Translations under genes and position numbers: made by a program | Part shown: in pieces, positions 43,792-50,916 of the stretch | Numbering within the stretch: position 1 is the stretch's first letter | Layout of the letters: every line of letters begins with the position of its first letter | Assembly (NCBI GenBank): GCA_023460995.1 | Contig: JAEWOE010000007.1 | Location: forward strand, 62,001-126,000 | Length of the DNA: 64,000 nucleotides | From: Bacillota bacterium | Lineage (GTDB): Bacteria; Bacillota_I; Bacilli_A; RF39; UBA660 | Direction of reading: 5' to 3' | The notes under the pieces: generated by a model | The model's input: only the letters and a program-made list of their open reading frames with translations | What the model was told of the DNA's origin: nothing | The model's database searches: none

Positions 43792-43840
43792 CGAACATGT
43801 GTTCTAAAATCATTATAAAACTTTTTTGTATAACATGCAA
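43792..43840 (-). promoter_or_regulatory. SOS promoter: TTGCAT-17-TATAAT with LexA box
   Basis: -35 TTGCAT (43835-43840), 17 bp, -10 TATAAT (43812-43817). CGAACATGTGTTCT (43792-43805) matches the Gram-positive LexA/DinR consensus CGAACRNRYGTTYC at all but the last base and sits at the expected transcription start, where LexA would block the promoter. No other such box was noticed in the window. Confidence 0.8.
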
Positions 43841-43876
43841 TATTTTCTTTCTTTAATAATCATAAGTGCTAATCAC

Positions 43877-43990
43877 TCGACATTACAAATATAATCTATC
43901 GACTTAATAAAAGAGTATTCGACATTAGATTTAATCATTATTTCAAATATACATCACTAAATATCCTAAACATAATAAATTATGTCGAAA
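43877..43990 (+). repeat. Phased TCGAC(A/T)TTA repeats upstream of the SOS promoter
   Basis: TCGACATTA (43877-43885), TCGACTTAA (43899-43907), TCGACATTA (43919-43927): three 9-bp direct repeats at 22- and 20-bp spacing, about two helix turns, plus an inverted copy TTATGTCGA at the end of agrB (43980-43988). The nearest lies 37 bp upstream of the SOS promoter -35, the usual place for activator sites. Paired 9-bp sites at about 21 bp are typical of LytTR (AgrA-type) regulators, although the bases differ. Confidence 0.6.
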
Positions 43991-44663
43991 TATTGTGTGA
44001 TTTGTCACCTTTTTTGTTTAGTATAGGAATAGTAATTATTCCAGTCATTAGAATTCCTAATATGATTGTTGCCTGATTGAATACTAGTAAGTTTAAAATT
44101 GTTATTGTCGTTGTATTTAAAATTGCAATTAATTTAAATATGGGTTTATTTTTAGGCTTTATAGGAAGATTTTTATTTTCCACTGGAGCGAATAAAATAA
44201 ATAATATAACAGAAAATACCGCAACTATTATATTAATATACATATTATAATCTAAATGCTTACCTATAACGCCTAATACCAATAAGCTGGCGATAGATAC
44301 ATAAGTACATAGAGCATAACTTTCAAAATGGAATCCTCCTGCAAACACCCTAATTATACCAAAGGAAGCTGTTACTACCAAGGTTGGTTCTAAAATATTT
44401 AGTAACCAAGCTATTGATAGTAACAGTCCACCCTTTATAATTGCTCCATATAGTCCTTTGAAAGTAAAATTAAAAATTCCGATGTAGCTATCTTCGTTAA
44501 GTTCGTTTTCTTCGTATTCAACACGTTTTATTTTTTCAATTAGCAATTTTAATTGATTAATACTGTCAGGATTATTCTTCATTGGTTCAAATAGTTTCTT
44601 AGCAGAATACTTTGACCATATATCTATAAATTTAAACGTAAGTATATTAAATATCTTTGACAT
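43980..44663 (-). CDS. agrB: AgrB-like autoinducing-peptide processing protease
   Basis: 227 aa integral membrane protein. FAGGFHFESYALC holds the catalytic His112 and Cys119 with the same six-residue spacing as in Staphylococcus AgrB; several hydrophobic helices follow. It cleaves and cyclises the AgrD precursor at the membrane. It lies 12 bp downstream of the MazF-domain gene, whereas its likely substrate gene is upstream of that, so the usual agrB-agrD order is rearranged. Confidence 0.9.
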   Translation of the reverse strand: MSKIFNILTFKFIDIWSKYSAKKLFEPMKNNPDSINQLKLLIEKIKRVEYEENELNEDSYIGIFNFTFKGLYGAIIKGGLLLSIAWLLNILEPTLVVTASFGIIRVFAGGFHFESYALCTYVSIASLLVLGVIGKHLDYNMYINIIVAVFSVILFILFAPVENKNLPIKPKNKPIFKLIAILNTTTITILNLLVFNQATIILGILMTGIITIPILNKKGDKSHNIST

Positions 44664-44675
44664 GTGTACTCCTTT

Positions 44676-45566
44676 TTAAGCATACTGAACATCTAATGTC
44701 TTTAAGTTACTATAAACTATTTCAGGGTCTTTATTAAATTTTTTGCAGTAACTTTTGAATGCATCTAACTTTTCATGATATATATCAATCAAATCTCTTG
44801 ATTGTTTGACTTTTATATTTCTTTTTAGTGTTCTTACTGCATTGGCTAGTATATATGCTTTCTCTTCGCTGAATGACAAATCTTCAAGACCTAACTCAAA
44901 TTCTACAGCAGTTTTTACTTCTTCCATCTTTTCTTCAGATAATGTTGTTATTAAGTTAGCACTTCCACTATAGTAAACTCTTCGTTTACTTATAGTTCTT
45001 ATCTGTTCTGCTAGAATATAACATTCTTCCCTAAGACCATCATTACGAGTTAATTTAACATGAGTCTTTCCAAACTTCTTTAAACGAGTAGAAATCGGAA
45101 GTACCACTAAGGTTGTTGAGCGTTCATTTCCTACATCATTTTGAAGAATTAAGCAAGGTCTTACGCCACTTTGTTCGCTATCAATTGAGAAACCTAAATC
45201 AATATAATATATCTGACCTCTTTTGGGTTTGAAATCTAACCATCTTTTATCTTCTTCTTCATCAAACTCTGAATAATCACATATTTCGTATAATCTTCTG
45301 TATGTAACATTCCCATTGCTGTTACTTGCAATTAATCTTAGTAATTCTCTTGATGGTTTTGCATTTGATTTTAAATTTAAGATATCTTCTAATGGTTGAG
45401 TGCTTAACAGATTGCATCTTTTAGCAAACATACTTACTGTTGTCCCTATTAAAGCGGTTTCAAGTTCGTATGCTAGTCTTTTATTTATCAATTGTATTTC
45501 GGTTGGTAAACATTCATTGGTATAATCTAATTTCAATCTCTTAAATAAATCTAATGTTTTTAACAT
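44676..45566 (-). CDS. MazF/PemK toxin-domain protein with N-terminal helix-turn-helix
   Basis: 296 aa. Residues about 114-225 match the MazF/PemK endoribonuclease fold: KRGQIYYIDLGFS, EQSGVRPCLILQNDVGNE, LPISTRLKK, ILAEQIRTISKRRV. The N-terminal 35-85 region (MFAKRCNLLSTQPLEDILNL, then KPSRELLRLIA) looks like an XRE-type helix-turn-helix. The C-terminus is a helical extension. MazF proteins cut mRNA; here no separate antitoxin gene is beside it, so the N-terminal domain may restrain activity or direct regulation. Own promoter at 45608-45636. Confidence 0.82.
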   Translation of the reverse strand: MLKTLDLFKRLKLDYTNECLPTEIQLINKRLAYELETALIGTTVSMFAKRCNLLSTQPLEDILNLKSNAKPSRELLRLIASNSNGNVTYRRLYEICDYSEFDEEEDKRWLDFKPKRGQIYYIDLGFSIDSEQSGVRPCLILQNDVGNERSTTLVVLPISTRLKKFGKTHVKLTRNDGLREECYILAEQIRTISKRRVYYSGSANLITTLSEEKMEEVKTAVEFELGLEDLSFSEEKAYILANAVRTLKRNIKVKQSRDLIDIYHEKLDAFKSYCKKFNKDPEIVYSNLKTLDVQYA

Positions 45567-45607
45567 TGTATTCAGCTCCTTTAATATTATTTGGCTACTA
45601 TGTAAAC

Positions 45608-45636
45608 ATTTTATATTATTACCAATGAAATGTCAA
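45608..45636 (-). promoter_or_regulatory. Promoter of the mazF-agrB unit
   Basis: TTGACA (45631-45636), 17 bp, TAAAAT (45608-45613), followed by AAAGGAGCTG before the MazF-domain gene. An AT element variant (GATATAAATATAAT) lies upstream. Confidence 0.8.
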
Positions 45637-45664
45637 CAAAAATTTTAAAAAATATTATATTTAT

Positions 45665-45698
45665 ATCGAAAGGAGCTTCGAAAAGTTTTCCTCTCGAT
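45665..45698 (-). terminator. Hairpin after agrD
   Basis: ATCGAGAGGA and TCCTTTCGAT form a 10-bp stem (one G-U) with a 14-nt loop, about 30 bp after the agrD stop; A/T-rich sequence with TTTTTT follows about ten bases later. Likely ends the sensor-agrD transcript before the next promoter. Confidence 0.6.
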
Positions 45699-45728
45699 AC
45701 TAATATAATGGCTTACTATGTAATTTAC

Positions 45729-45848
45729 TTACTTAGTAAGGGCTGATGGTGCTTCTGGCTGATTTAACATAAGCCAAGAATTAATTCCACATGAACATAT
45801 TACTCCTACAAGTGCAACTAAACTAACAAGTATACTCAATTTTTTCAT
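45729..45848 (-). CDS. agrD: AgrD-like cyclic-peptide precursor
   Basis: 39 aa: MKKLSILVSLVALVGVICSC then GINSWLMLNQPEAPSALTK. An amphipathic/hydrophobic leader, a short core and a NQPEAPSAL tail match clostridial AgrD precursors (tail xQPxxPxxL). By alignment with Cys-x4 clostridial cores, the ring would start at Ser24 (SWLML), implying a lactone rather than thiolactone; alternatively Cys20 gives a nine-residue ring ending at Leu28. It begins 8 bp after the AgrC-like stop, with GGGTGATATATAG upstream. Confidence 0.82.
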   Translation of the reverse strand: MKKLSILVSLVALVGVICSCGINSWLMLNQPEAPSALTK

Positions 45849-45855
45849 CTATATA

Positions 45856-46656
45856 TCACCCATCTTCCTCCACTTCATCCAACATATTTGAGTATTTTTG
45901 TTCTATTTGAATAGTCCTATGAGTATAATAAATATTTATAATTATCATAAACATAAAGAATATAGTTGGCAAAACTGTCAATGATGTACCTAATAGTAAT
46001 TTAGAATCAACTGACATATTTATATAAAAACCTTCATTATTAAATACTTTAGAAAAAAACACACGACTGACAATAACAATTGATAATAATACTATTAATG
46101 AAATCGCAGTGAATTTATTTTTAAATATTTCTAGAAATTTATTAAATTTTACACCATAATTTTTACTATAAATTATATATAAAATAATTCCAAATTGTAA
46201 TAATCTAATTGGAAGAGATAATAAAAAATTATTAGTTAAGCTATTATTAACATCTGAAATATTTAAACCTGTTAAGTATAAAGTAATTGGTATATACAAA
46301 CTTTCAATTATAATAATAGTTAAAGAACCAATTAATGTAAACATTATAACTTTATAAATTTTTGTATCATCAATTTTGTCTGTTTTCTTGACTATATAAT
46401 ATATCAAAGTGATTAGCATTATTAACGTAAAAATACTCATTATTGGTTTTGGAATAATAAATATATATCTTAAAATGCTAATTGATATGGAAACTGGAAA
46501 TATTGGAATGCTTAATAATTTTATGTTTCGCTTCCATCTTCTCCAATCTAATAAATCAAATCTTTTTAATAAAACAAGAGTTAAAGTAACCCAAACAATC
46601 TCTTCAGGTATACTTACTAATAAACAATTTAACAAAGCATTAATAACATTATCCAT
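45856..46656 (-). CDS. AgrC-like membrane sensor without a kinase domain
   Basis: 266 aa with about six to seven membrane helices. The N-terminus NALLNCLLVSIPEEIVWVTL resembles clostridial AgrC sensor domains. It ends a few residues after the last helix (QIEQKYSNMLDEVEEDG): no dimerisation-phosphoacceptor or ATPase domain follows, whereas AgrC is about 430 aa. It could bind the peptide as a decoy, an immunity protein, or a partner of a host kinase. Cotranscribed with agrD. Confidence 0.7.
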   Translation of the reverse strand: MDNVINALLNCLLVSIPEEIVWVTLTLVLLKRFDLLDWRRWKRNIKLLSIPIFPVSISISILRYIFIIPKPIMSIFTLIMLITLIYYIVKKTDKIDDTKIYKVIMFTLIGSLTIIIIESLYIPITLYLTGLNISDVNNSLTNNFLLSLPIRLLQFGIILYIIYSKNYGVKFNKFLEIFKNKFTAISLIVLLSIVIVSRVFFSKVFNNEGFYINMSVDSKLLLGTSLTVLPTIFFMFMIIINIYYTHRTIQIEQKYSNMLDEVEEDG

Positions 46657-46697
46657 GACACACCTCTTTATGTTATGTATTTATTTGGTACAATTAC

Positions 46698-46742
46698 ATT
46701 ATATTACTTAGTACAATATATGTCAACAAATTATTTTAATAT
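46698..46742 (-). promoter_or_regulatory. Promoter of the sensor-agrD unit with AT element
   Basis: TTGACA (46721-46726), 17 bp, TATAAT (46698-46703): consensus. AATATTAAAATAATTTG lies directly upstream, only 3 bp from the -35. Confidence 0.85.
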
Positions 46743-46744
46743 TA

Positions 46745-47374
46745 TTAAGATTTTTTAATACTGAAGTATAATATCATAGCACTATATGCTCTTACCATTA
46801 AATCTCCTACGCTTGCGACTGAATAACCAAATAAATCTATAAAATCGGTTAGAAATATTAATTTAGTATTATATCCACCCAAAACATGTAATCCATCATT
46901 AAACATGTCTTTTCCCATATATCCTGTTGCATAAGTTAAACTAGGGAAAACAGGCATATAACCGTTATTTGCTTTAATTGCTATTAAATTTAAAACAGTA
47001 CCTAAAGCTATAAATACTGTTCCTATAACCATTGGAGAAGTAATCAAGTTAATTAATTCGCTCTTTTGTCTTAACTTAATCCATGCACTTTCATAGAGTT
47101 TATACTTAAATATTAGCGGAACATAACTTAAAAGAGTCAAAGTTTTAAACTGTTGTTGGTATGGTATGAACCAATAATCTCTTCTAAAAACACATATCTC
47201 TAAATATATGTACGCACACATCATTATAATAGGTAAATATATCTGCCATGACTTAAACAATGGTTTAAAATGGTATACAGAATATAGTTCTTTACCTGCT
47301 TTACTATTTATATTACAAACTATCTTATTGCGAATTAAAACTACTATAAATACTCCTACGATGAATTCTATCAT
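46745..47374 (-). CDS. DUF5317-type membrane protein
   Basis: 209 aa, about five membrane helices. The NNGYMPVFPSLTYATGYM, LHVLGGYNTKL and LFGYSVASVGDLMVRAYSAM blocks match DUF5317 proteins of clostridia, whose function is unknown. Start chosen at the ATG overlapping the stop of the 51-aa gene (TAATG). Its position just upstream of the sensor and agrD suggests it belongs to the same signalling island. Confidence 0.75.
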   Translation of the reverse strand: MIEFIVGVFIVVLIRNKIVCNINSKAGKELYSVYHFKPLFKSWQIYLPIIMMCAYIYLEICVFRRDYWFIPYQQQFKTLTLLSYVPLIFKYKLYESAWIKLRQKSELINLITSPMVIGTVFIALGTVLNLIAIKANNGYMPVFPSLTYATGYMGKDMFNDGLHVLGGYNTKLIFLTDFIDLFGYSVASVGDLMVRAYSAMILYFSIKKS

Positions 47375-47529
47375 TATATATTCCTTCCTAACCATCTTTC
47401 AGATTCATATAAAACGCATTCCTGAATTGTTTTTAATGGCACATCTTTATTTTCTTTTACATCATCTATAACCGCTTGTCTCCAGATAGCTCCAAACAAC
47501 TCTGCATAGCCCTTATCAATGTCGTTCAT
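47374..47529 (-). CDS. Small protein coupled to the DUF5317 gene
   Basis: 51 aa, MNDIDKGYAELFGAIWRQAV, then KTIQECVLYESERWLGRNI. Its TAA overlaps the next ATG (TAATG), so translation is coupled. AAGGAG precedes its start. Unassigned. Confidence 0.65.
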   Translation of the reverse strand: MNDIDKGYAELFGAIWRQAVIDDVKENKDVPLKTIQECVLYESERWLGRNI

Positions 47530-47571
47530 ATATGTAATTAACTCCTTATGAATTATTTTAATAAACTATAA

Positions 47572-47859
47572 TCATATGTATTCCACCCAAACCTTATCTA
47601 GTCCTAACCAAACAGATGCTATCCATCTACTAACACCATCTTTACAATAATTATTAAATCCTGTGACTTGAACAGGTTTATCCATATGTCCATGTTTATT
47701 ATAATAATCAATACATTTTTGTATTTTATATTCATTTGTTCCTGCTTCAATAAATATCTGTGGAATCATGACATCATTGATATCAAGCCATCCAAACCTA
47801 TGTACATAATCACTTTTAATATATTTCTTTTTTGCTCGTTCTAAGACAGTCTTAGACAT
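47572..47859 (-). CDS. ParB-like small protein
   Basis: 95 aa. DINDVMIPQIFIEAGTNEYK and KDGVSRWIASVWLGLDKVWV match the ParB/sulfiredoxin-like fold (strand-P, DGxxR, LGLxxVxV). Could be a CTPase-like DNA-binding or nuclease domain; its function is open. Confidence 0.65.
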   Translation of the reverse strand: MSKTVLERAKKKYIKSDYVHRFGWLDINDVMIPQIFIEAGTNEYKIQKCIDYYNKHGHMDKPVQVTGFNNYCKDGVSRWIASVWLGLDKVWVEYI

Positions 47860-47909
47860 ATGTAATCACCCTTTCTAGTTTAAATTTTCATGATAAAATA
47901 GGATTTTCA

Positions 47910-48680
47910 TTATAAATACTTTTCAATATAGTTTCTATCTTGAGTAAATATCGGAATGTTTTTGTCTACTACCCATCTAGTTCTTTGAGCATCATCTTTC
48001 ATATAAGTTTCTTTTACTATACAAGCACCACGTTTCTGATAAGCAGGAAAATCATTAAAATTAATATCTCTTTCTTGAAATAACATTTCCTGAATTTGAT
48101 TACAGTTTTTATTTTGTAGTTTCTTATGTGGAAAATTTGCTTGACCAACCATCTGTATTGCATTTCTAGTAGCATCCTGCTGTCTCCAAATAAAAGCATT
48201 GCATACTTCTTCCTTTGGAATATTATAAACCCTACTATCAAATAAAGCTGTTCCAATTCTTTTTCTATATATTTGCTCTTGTTCATGCCATGAGTTCATA
48301 TCAAGCCATTCTTCTAAATTCTTAATAAAAGCATTATTGAAAGCTAATGTAGCCATACTTGCAGATATAGAAGCCATCTTTAATATATTTTTATCAAACC
48401 ATGCCTGAGTATTTATATTCTCATAATCAGTAAGAAGGAGTTGAATTTCGTCACTTTGAGTATATCCTACTTTAACTCCCATAATATTTTCACACAAATA
48501 CTTTGTAGTATCCCACATGGATTGCATTAATATCATATCAAAAGGTTTTAAAAATCCTCTAGTGAAACTATGAAATGCTTTACCATCCAATCTAATGAGT
48601 GTTGGCATTCTTCTAGTTAAATATCTTCTCTCTATATTCTCATAACCTTTCATTCTATCTCCAAGATTATCTTTACTCAT
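47910..48680 (-). CDS. Thg1-like 3'-5' nucleotide-adding polymerase
   Basis: 256 aa. The tRNA-His guanylyltransferase family signature is clear: TLIRLDGKAFHSFTRGF (metal Asp), GYTQSDEIQLLL (second acidic pair), and FIWRQQDATRNAIQM in the C-terminal part. Thg1-like proteins add nucleotides to the 5' end of tRNAs and can repair 5'-truncated tRNAs. In a phage that carries tRNA-Lys, a role in tRNA repair is plausible. Ribosome-binding site AAAGGGAG. Confidence 0.9.
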   Translation of the reverse strand: MSKDNLGDRMKGYENIERRYLTRRMPTLIRLDGKAFHSFTRGFLKPFDMILMQSMWDTTKYLCENIMGVKVGYTQSDEIQLLLTDYENINTQAWFDKNILKMASISASMATLAFNNAFIKNLEEWLDMNSWHEQEQIYRKRIGTALFDSRVYNIPKEEVCNAFIWRQQDATRNAIQMVGQANFPHKKLQNKNCNQIQEMLFQERDINFNDFPAYQKRGACIVKETYMKDDAQRTRWVVDKNIPIFTQDRNYIEKYL

Positions 48681-48742
48681 AATATGTATTCTCCCTTTTT
48701 ATAAATTATTTTATAAGTCAATAAAATCAGAAATTTATTATA

Positions 48743-49072
48743 TTAATCAAACAACTTCTTTAATATCTTATCATCAAATATTCTATTATGATTTTCTAAT
48801 GACTCTTGAATTTCATTAATAGTGGAAGATATTTTATTATATTGCAATGATAATAATTCACTCGCCTGTCTTTTAACTGCATCTTTATATGATATATCTA
48901 AATTTTCAAGAAATCTATTAATATCAACCTCTATACCATTAAGTGTAATAGTTACATCATATAATCCATTACTGTCAGCTTTTAAATCTTTAAATTTTTC
49001 TCTATCTTTCCCTATTGCTTCACATAATATAAACATAGCCATCTTATTATTTATTACATCAACCTTTGCCAT
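48743..49072 (-). CDS. Hypothetical protein
   Basis: 109 aa from MAKVDVINNKMAMFILCEAI (ATG behind AAAAGGAGAATAAA). Helical, with NGIEVDINRFLENLDISYKD; a coiled C-terminus. Unassigned. Confidence 0.65.
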   Translation of the reverse strand: MAKVDVINNKMAMFILCEAIGKDREKFKDLKADSNGLYDVTITLNGIEVDINRFLENLDISYKDAVKRQASELLSLQYNKISSTINEIQESLENHNRIFDDKILKKLFD

Positions 49073-49116
49073 TTTATTCTCCTTTTCTGCTTTATAAAGG
49101 CAATGAAACAAGTATT

Positions 49117-49320
49117 CTATAATGATATTTCATCTAATAACATATAACTAGATTCAATATCAATTCTATAATCATTAGCATCAGGATATGTATTAGTTAC
49201 TAATAAAACTGCTTGATACATTGTCATAGCTTTTACTTTAATAAAACATGGTATAAATAATTCTTTATATCCATATTCTCCTTCATTCTTTTTTAAAACT
49301 TTAATCATAAATGTTTTCAT
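49117..49320 (-). CDS. Small hypothetical protein
   Basis: 67 aa, MKTFMIKVLKKNEGEYGYKE, mixed alpha/beta. Ribosome-binding site TAGGAGATTTACT. Unassigned. Confidence 0.58.
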   Translation of the reverse strand: MKTFMIKVLKKNEGEYGYKELFIPCFIKVKAMTMYQAVLLVTNTYPDANDYRIDIESSYMLLDEISL

Positions 49321-49451
49321 AGTAAATCTCCTAAAAATTATATTTTAAATGAAATACTTCTTTCATCTTTGTACCCATATAGGGTGAAGGTTTCTTGTAC
49401 GGCAGATACCTACAAACTGCTCATTATAAAAAGGAGGACACCATGAGAATA

Positions 49452-49625
49452 TTAATCTATGTAATATGTACTATTGCTCGAACTATTTCTTAATTTTATT
49501 TTAAGCTTTTTATGTTCTTTTAATAGCTTTTTCCCGTTAATTGTATGTCTCCAATCAGGATATGTATTAAGCATTATCCTTATTGTATATGCTAACATAT
49601 CCAATCTCCAATCATCTACTGGCAC
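49452..49625 (-). CDS. Small basic hypothetical protein
   Basis: 57 aa from GTG, seven bases after GGGGGAG: PVDDWRLDMLAYTIRIMLNT, then basic KKLLKEHKKLKIKLRN. Overlaps the upstream gene by 14 bp. Unassigned. Confidence 0.58.
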   Translation of the reverse strand: MPVDDWRLDMLAYTIRIMLNTYPDWRHTINGKKLLKEHKKLKIKLRNSSSNSTYYID

Positions 49626-49773
49626 TTCCATCTCCCCCTTCTAATAACTTATTTCTTAGAAGTTTGAGATATAAGATACCTTCTGTATTCTCCTTGTACT
49701 TTGGGTTCTGTTGCACTAAGCTTTCCAACAGTTTTTGAATAACTGTGGCTTTGCTTATATTGTCTTCTTTCAC
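49612..49773 (-). CDS. Small helical protein
   Basis: 53 aa from GTG (or 54 from TTG) behind AAAGGA: KEDNISKATVIQKLLESLVQ, then LYLKLLRNKLLEGGDG. Helical; unassigned. First gene after the promoter at 49847-49875. Confidence 0.58.
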   Translation of the reverse strand: MKEDNISKATVIQKLLESLVQQNPKYKENTEGILYLKLLRNKLLEGGDGSASR

Positions 49774-49846
49774 CAATTCACATCCTTTCATTTTTATGTA
49801 ATAGTCTTATGCGTGAATTGGTTATTAAGTTTTTTATTATGTAATT

Positions 49847-49915
49847 ATATTACTATATTTTACTTTAATTGTCAATACTAAATTGAAAAATATTATTTTT
49901 ATATCTTAAAAAATA
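49847..49915 (-). promoter_or_regulatory. Promoter with AT element
   Basis: TTGACA (49870-49875), 17 bp, TAATAT (49847-49852). Upstream AAGATATAAAAATAATATT, 16 bp before the -35. Drives the two small genes at 49.5-49.8 kb. Confidence 0.8.
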
Positions 49916-50166
49916 GTTGTAAATTTATCTAAATTAGTGAGGATATAAAATGTTGCAACAAAAATAGTTGTCATTGCTCCAAGAAGCCCTACTGAATCAA
50001 TAAATTTTGCTCTATTAACTCTTCTATTAGGTTTAACAGGTATAATTCTCTCTGTAAAAATATCATCGCATACAGGGCATATATAAATCCTGTGTTTAAC
50101 TCCGTTTTCTATACAAGTATCTAGTCCATCTTGATATTCTGCTGAACTGCAATTCTGGCATTTCAT
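49906..50166 (-). CDS. Zinc-ribbon membrane protein
   Basis: 86 aa. MKCQNCSSAEYQDG and IYICPVCDDIF give a CxxC-CxxC ribbon, followed by one membrane helix (LLGAMTTIFVATFYILTNL). Unknown role. Confidence 0.65.
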   Translation of the reverse strand: MKCQNCSSAEYQDGLDTCIENGVKHRIYICPVCDDIFTERIIPVKPNRRVNRAKFIDSVGLLGAMTTIFVATFYILTNLDKFTTIF

Positions 50167-50221
50167 TACTAATCACTCTCCTTTTATATTAATAATACAA
50201 AATACTATTGTATTCAAATTA

Positions 50222-50341
50222 TCAATTAACTTCCCATTTACCACATTTTAAGCATTTTCTATTTGTTATTCCTGTAATACCGCCCCATTTGTGAAATGGT
50301 TTATATGTGTGTCCAAAAAAGAAACATATTATTTTTATCAT
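50222..50341 (-). CDS. Very small zinc-type protein
   Basis: 39 aa, MIKIICFFFGHTYKPFHKWG then ITNRKCLKCGKWEVN: CxxC near the end with an upstream Cys/His pair, a recurring short protein type in Firmicutes (IxCxxxGHxY...CxxCG). AAGGAAAATAAT upstream. Confidence 0.62.
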   Translation of the reverse strand: MIKIICFFFGHTYKPFHKWGGITGITNRKCLKCGKWEVN

Positions 50342-50405
50342 ATTATTTTCCTTCCATCTCAACATAATAAAATGAGTATTTTGTCGTAAAATAATTTTTA
50401 TAACT

Positions 50406-50618
50406 TTATAAAATCTCTAAATTTGTTTTACAGTCAATCATTTCATATTCTTTGCTCCTTGTATATTCCTTTACCTCGGCAATATATATGCATTCTTCAG
50501 CGTATGCTCCGTCTTCAATATCTTGTTTAAATTCATTATATTTTTCTCTTGCATCTTCCTCATTTGCAAATTTATAAACACTTGGATAATACTCTATATC
50601 ATGCCCAACAATCCACAT
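50406..50618 (-). CDS. Small acidic hypothetical protein
   Basis: 70 aa, MWIVGHDIEYYPSVYKFANE, then helical FNEEDAREKYNEFKQD-like segment. Ribosome-binding site ATAGGAGAGTGAAGTC. Unassigned. Confidence 0.58.
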   Translation of the reverse strand: MWIVGHDIEYYPSVYKFANEEDAREKYNEFKQDIEDGAYAEECIYIAEVKEYTRSKEYEMIDCKTNLEIL

Positions 50619-50663
50619 GACTTCACTCTCCTATCATAATCAAATCAAAGTTTGATGCTAAAA

Positions 50664-50885
50664 TTATTTAAGCCATTTATTACGTTCTTCTTCCATTAAT
50701 ATATTTGCTTCAGCATTTTTAAGAGTTTGAAAATACATATTCAATCTATCAAAATCTCTATCTGTTTTAGTATGTCTTATAGCATCTCTTACTTTAGACA
50801 TTTGTTCTCTAATTTCCTTAACGGTTTTAAAATCCAGAATATATTTTCCATCGTTACCTAAAAATTGTTCATCAATTTTACTCAT
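50664..50885 (-). CDS. Small helical hypothetical protein
   Basis: 73 aa, MSKIDEQFLGNDGKYILDFK, then REQMSKVRDAIRHTKTDRDF. Helical. Ribosome-binding site ATAGGAGTTTGTT. Confidence 0.58.
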   Translation of the reverse strand: MSKIDEQFLGNDGKYILDFKTVKEIREQMSKVRDAIRHTKTDRDFDRLNMYFQTLKNAEANILMEEERNKWLK

Positions 50886-50916
50886 AACAAACTCCTATCA
50901 TCACAAAATCTTCGTT

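Noticed and set aside
43860..43979. agrD downstream of agrB in the usual place
   Set aside because: No frame here has a leader-core-tail layout; the AgrD-like frame is upstream at 45729-45848.
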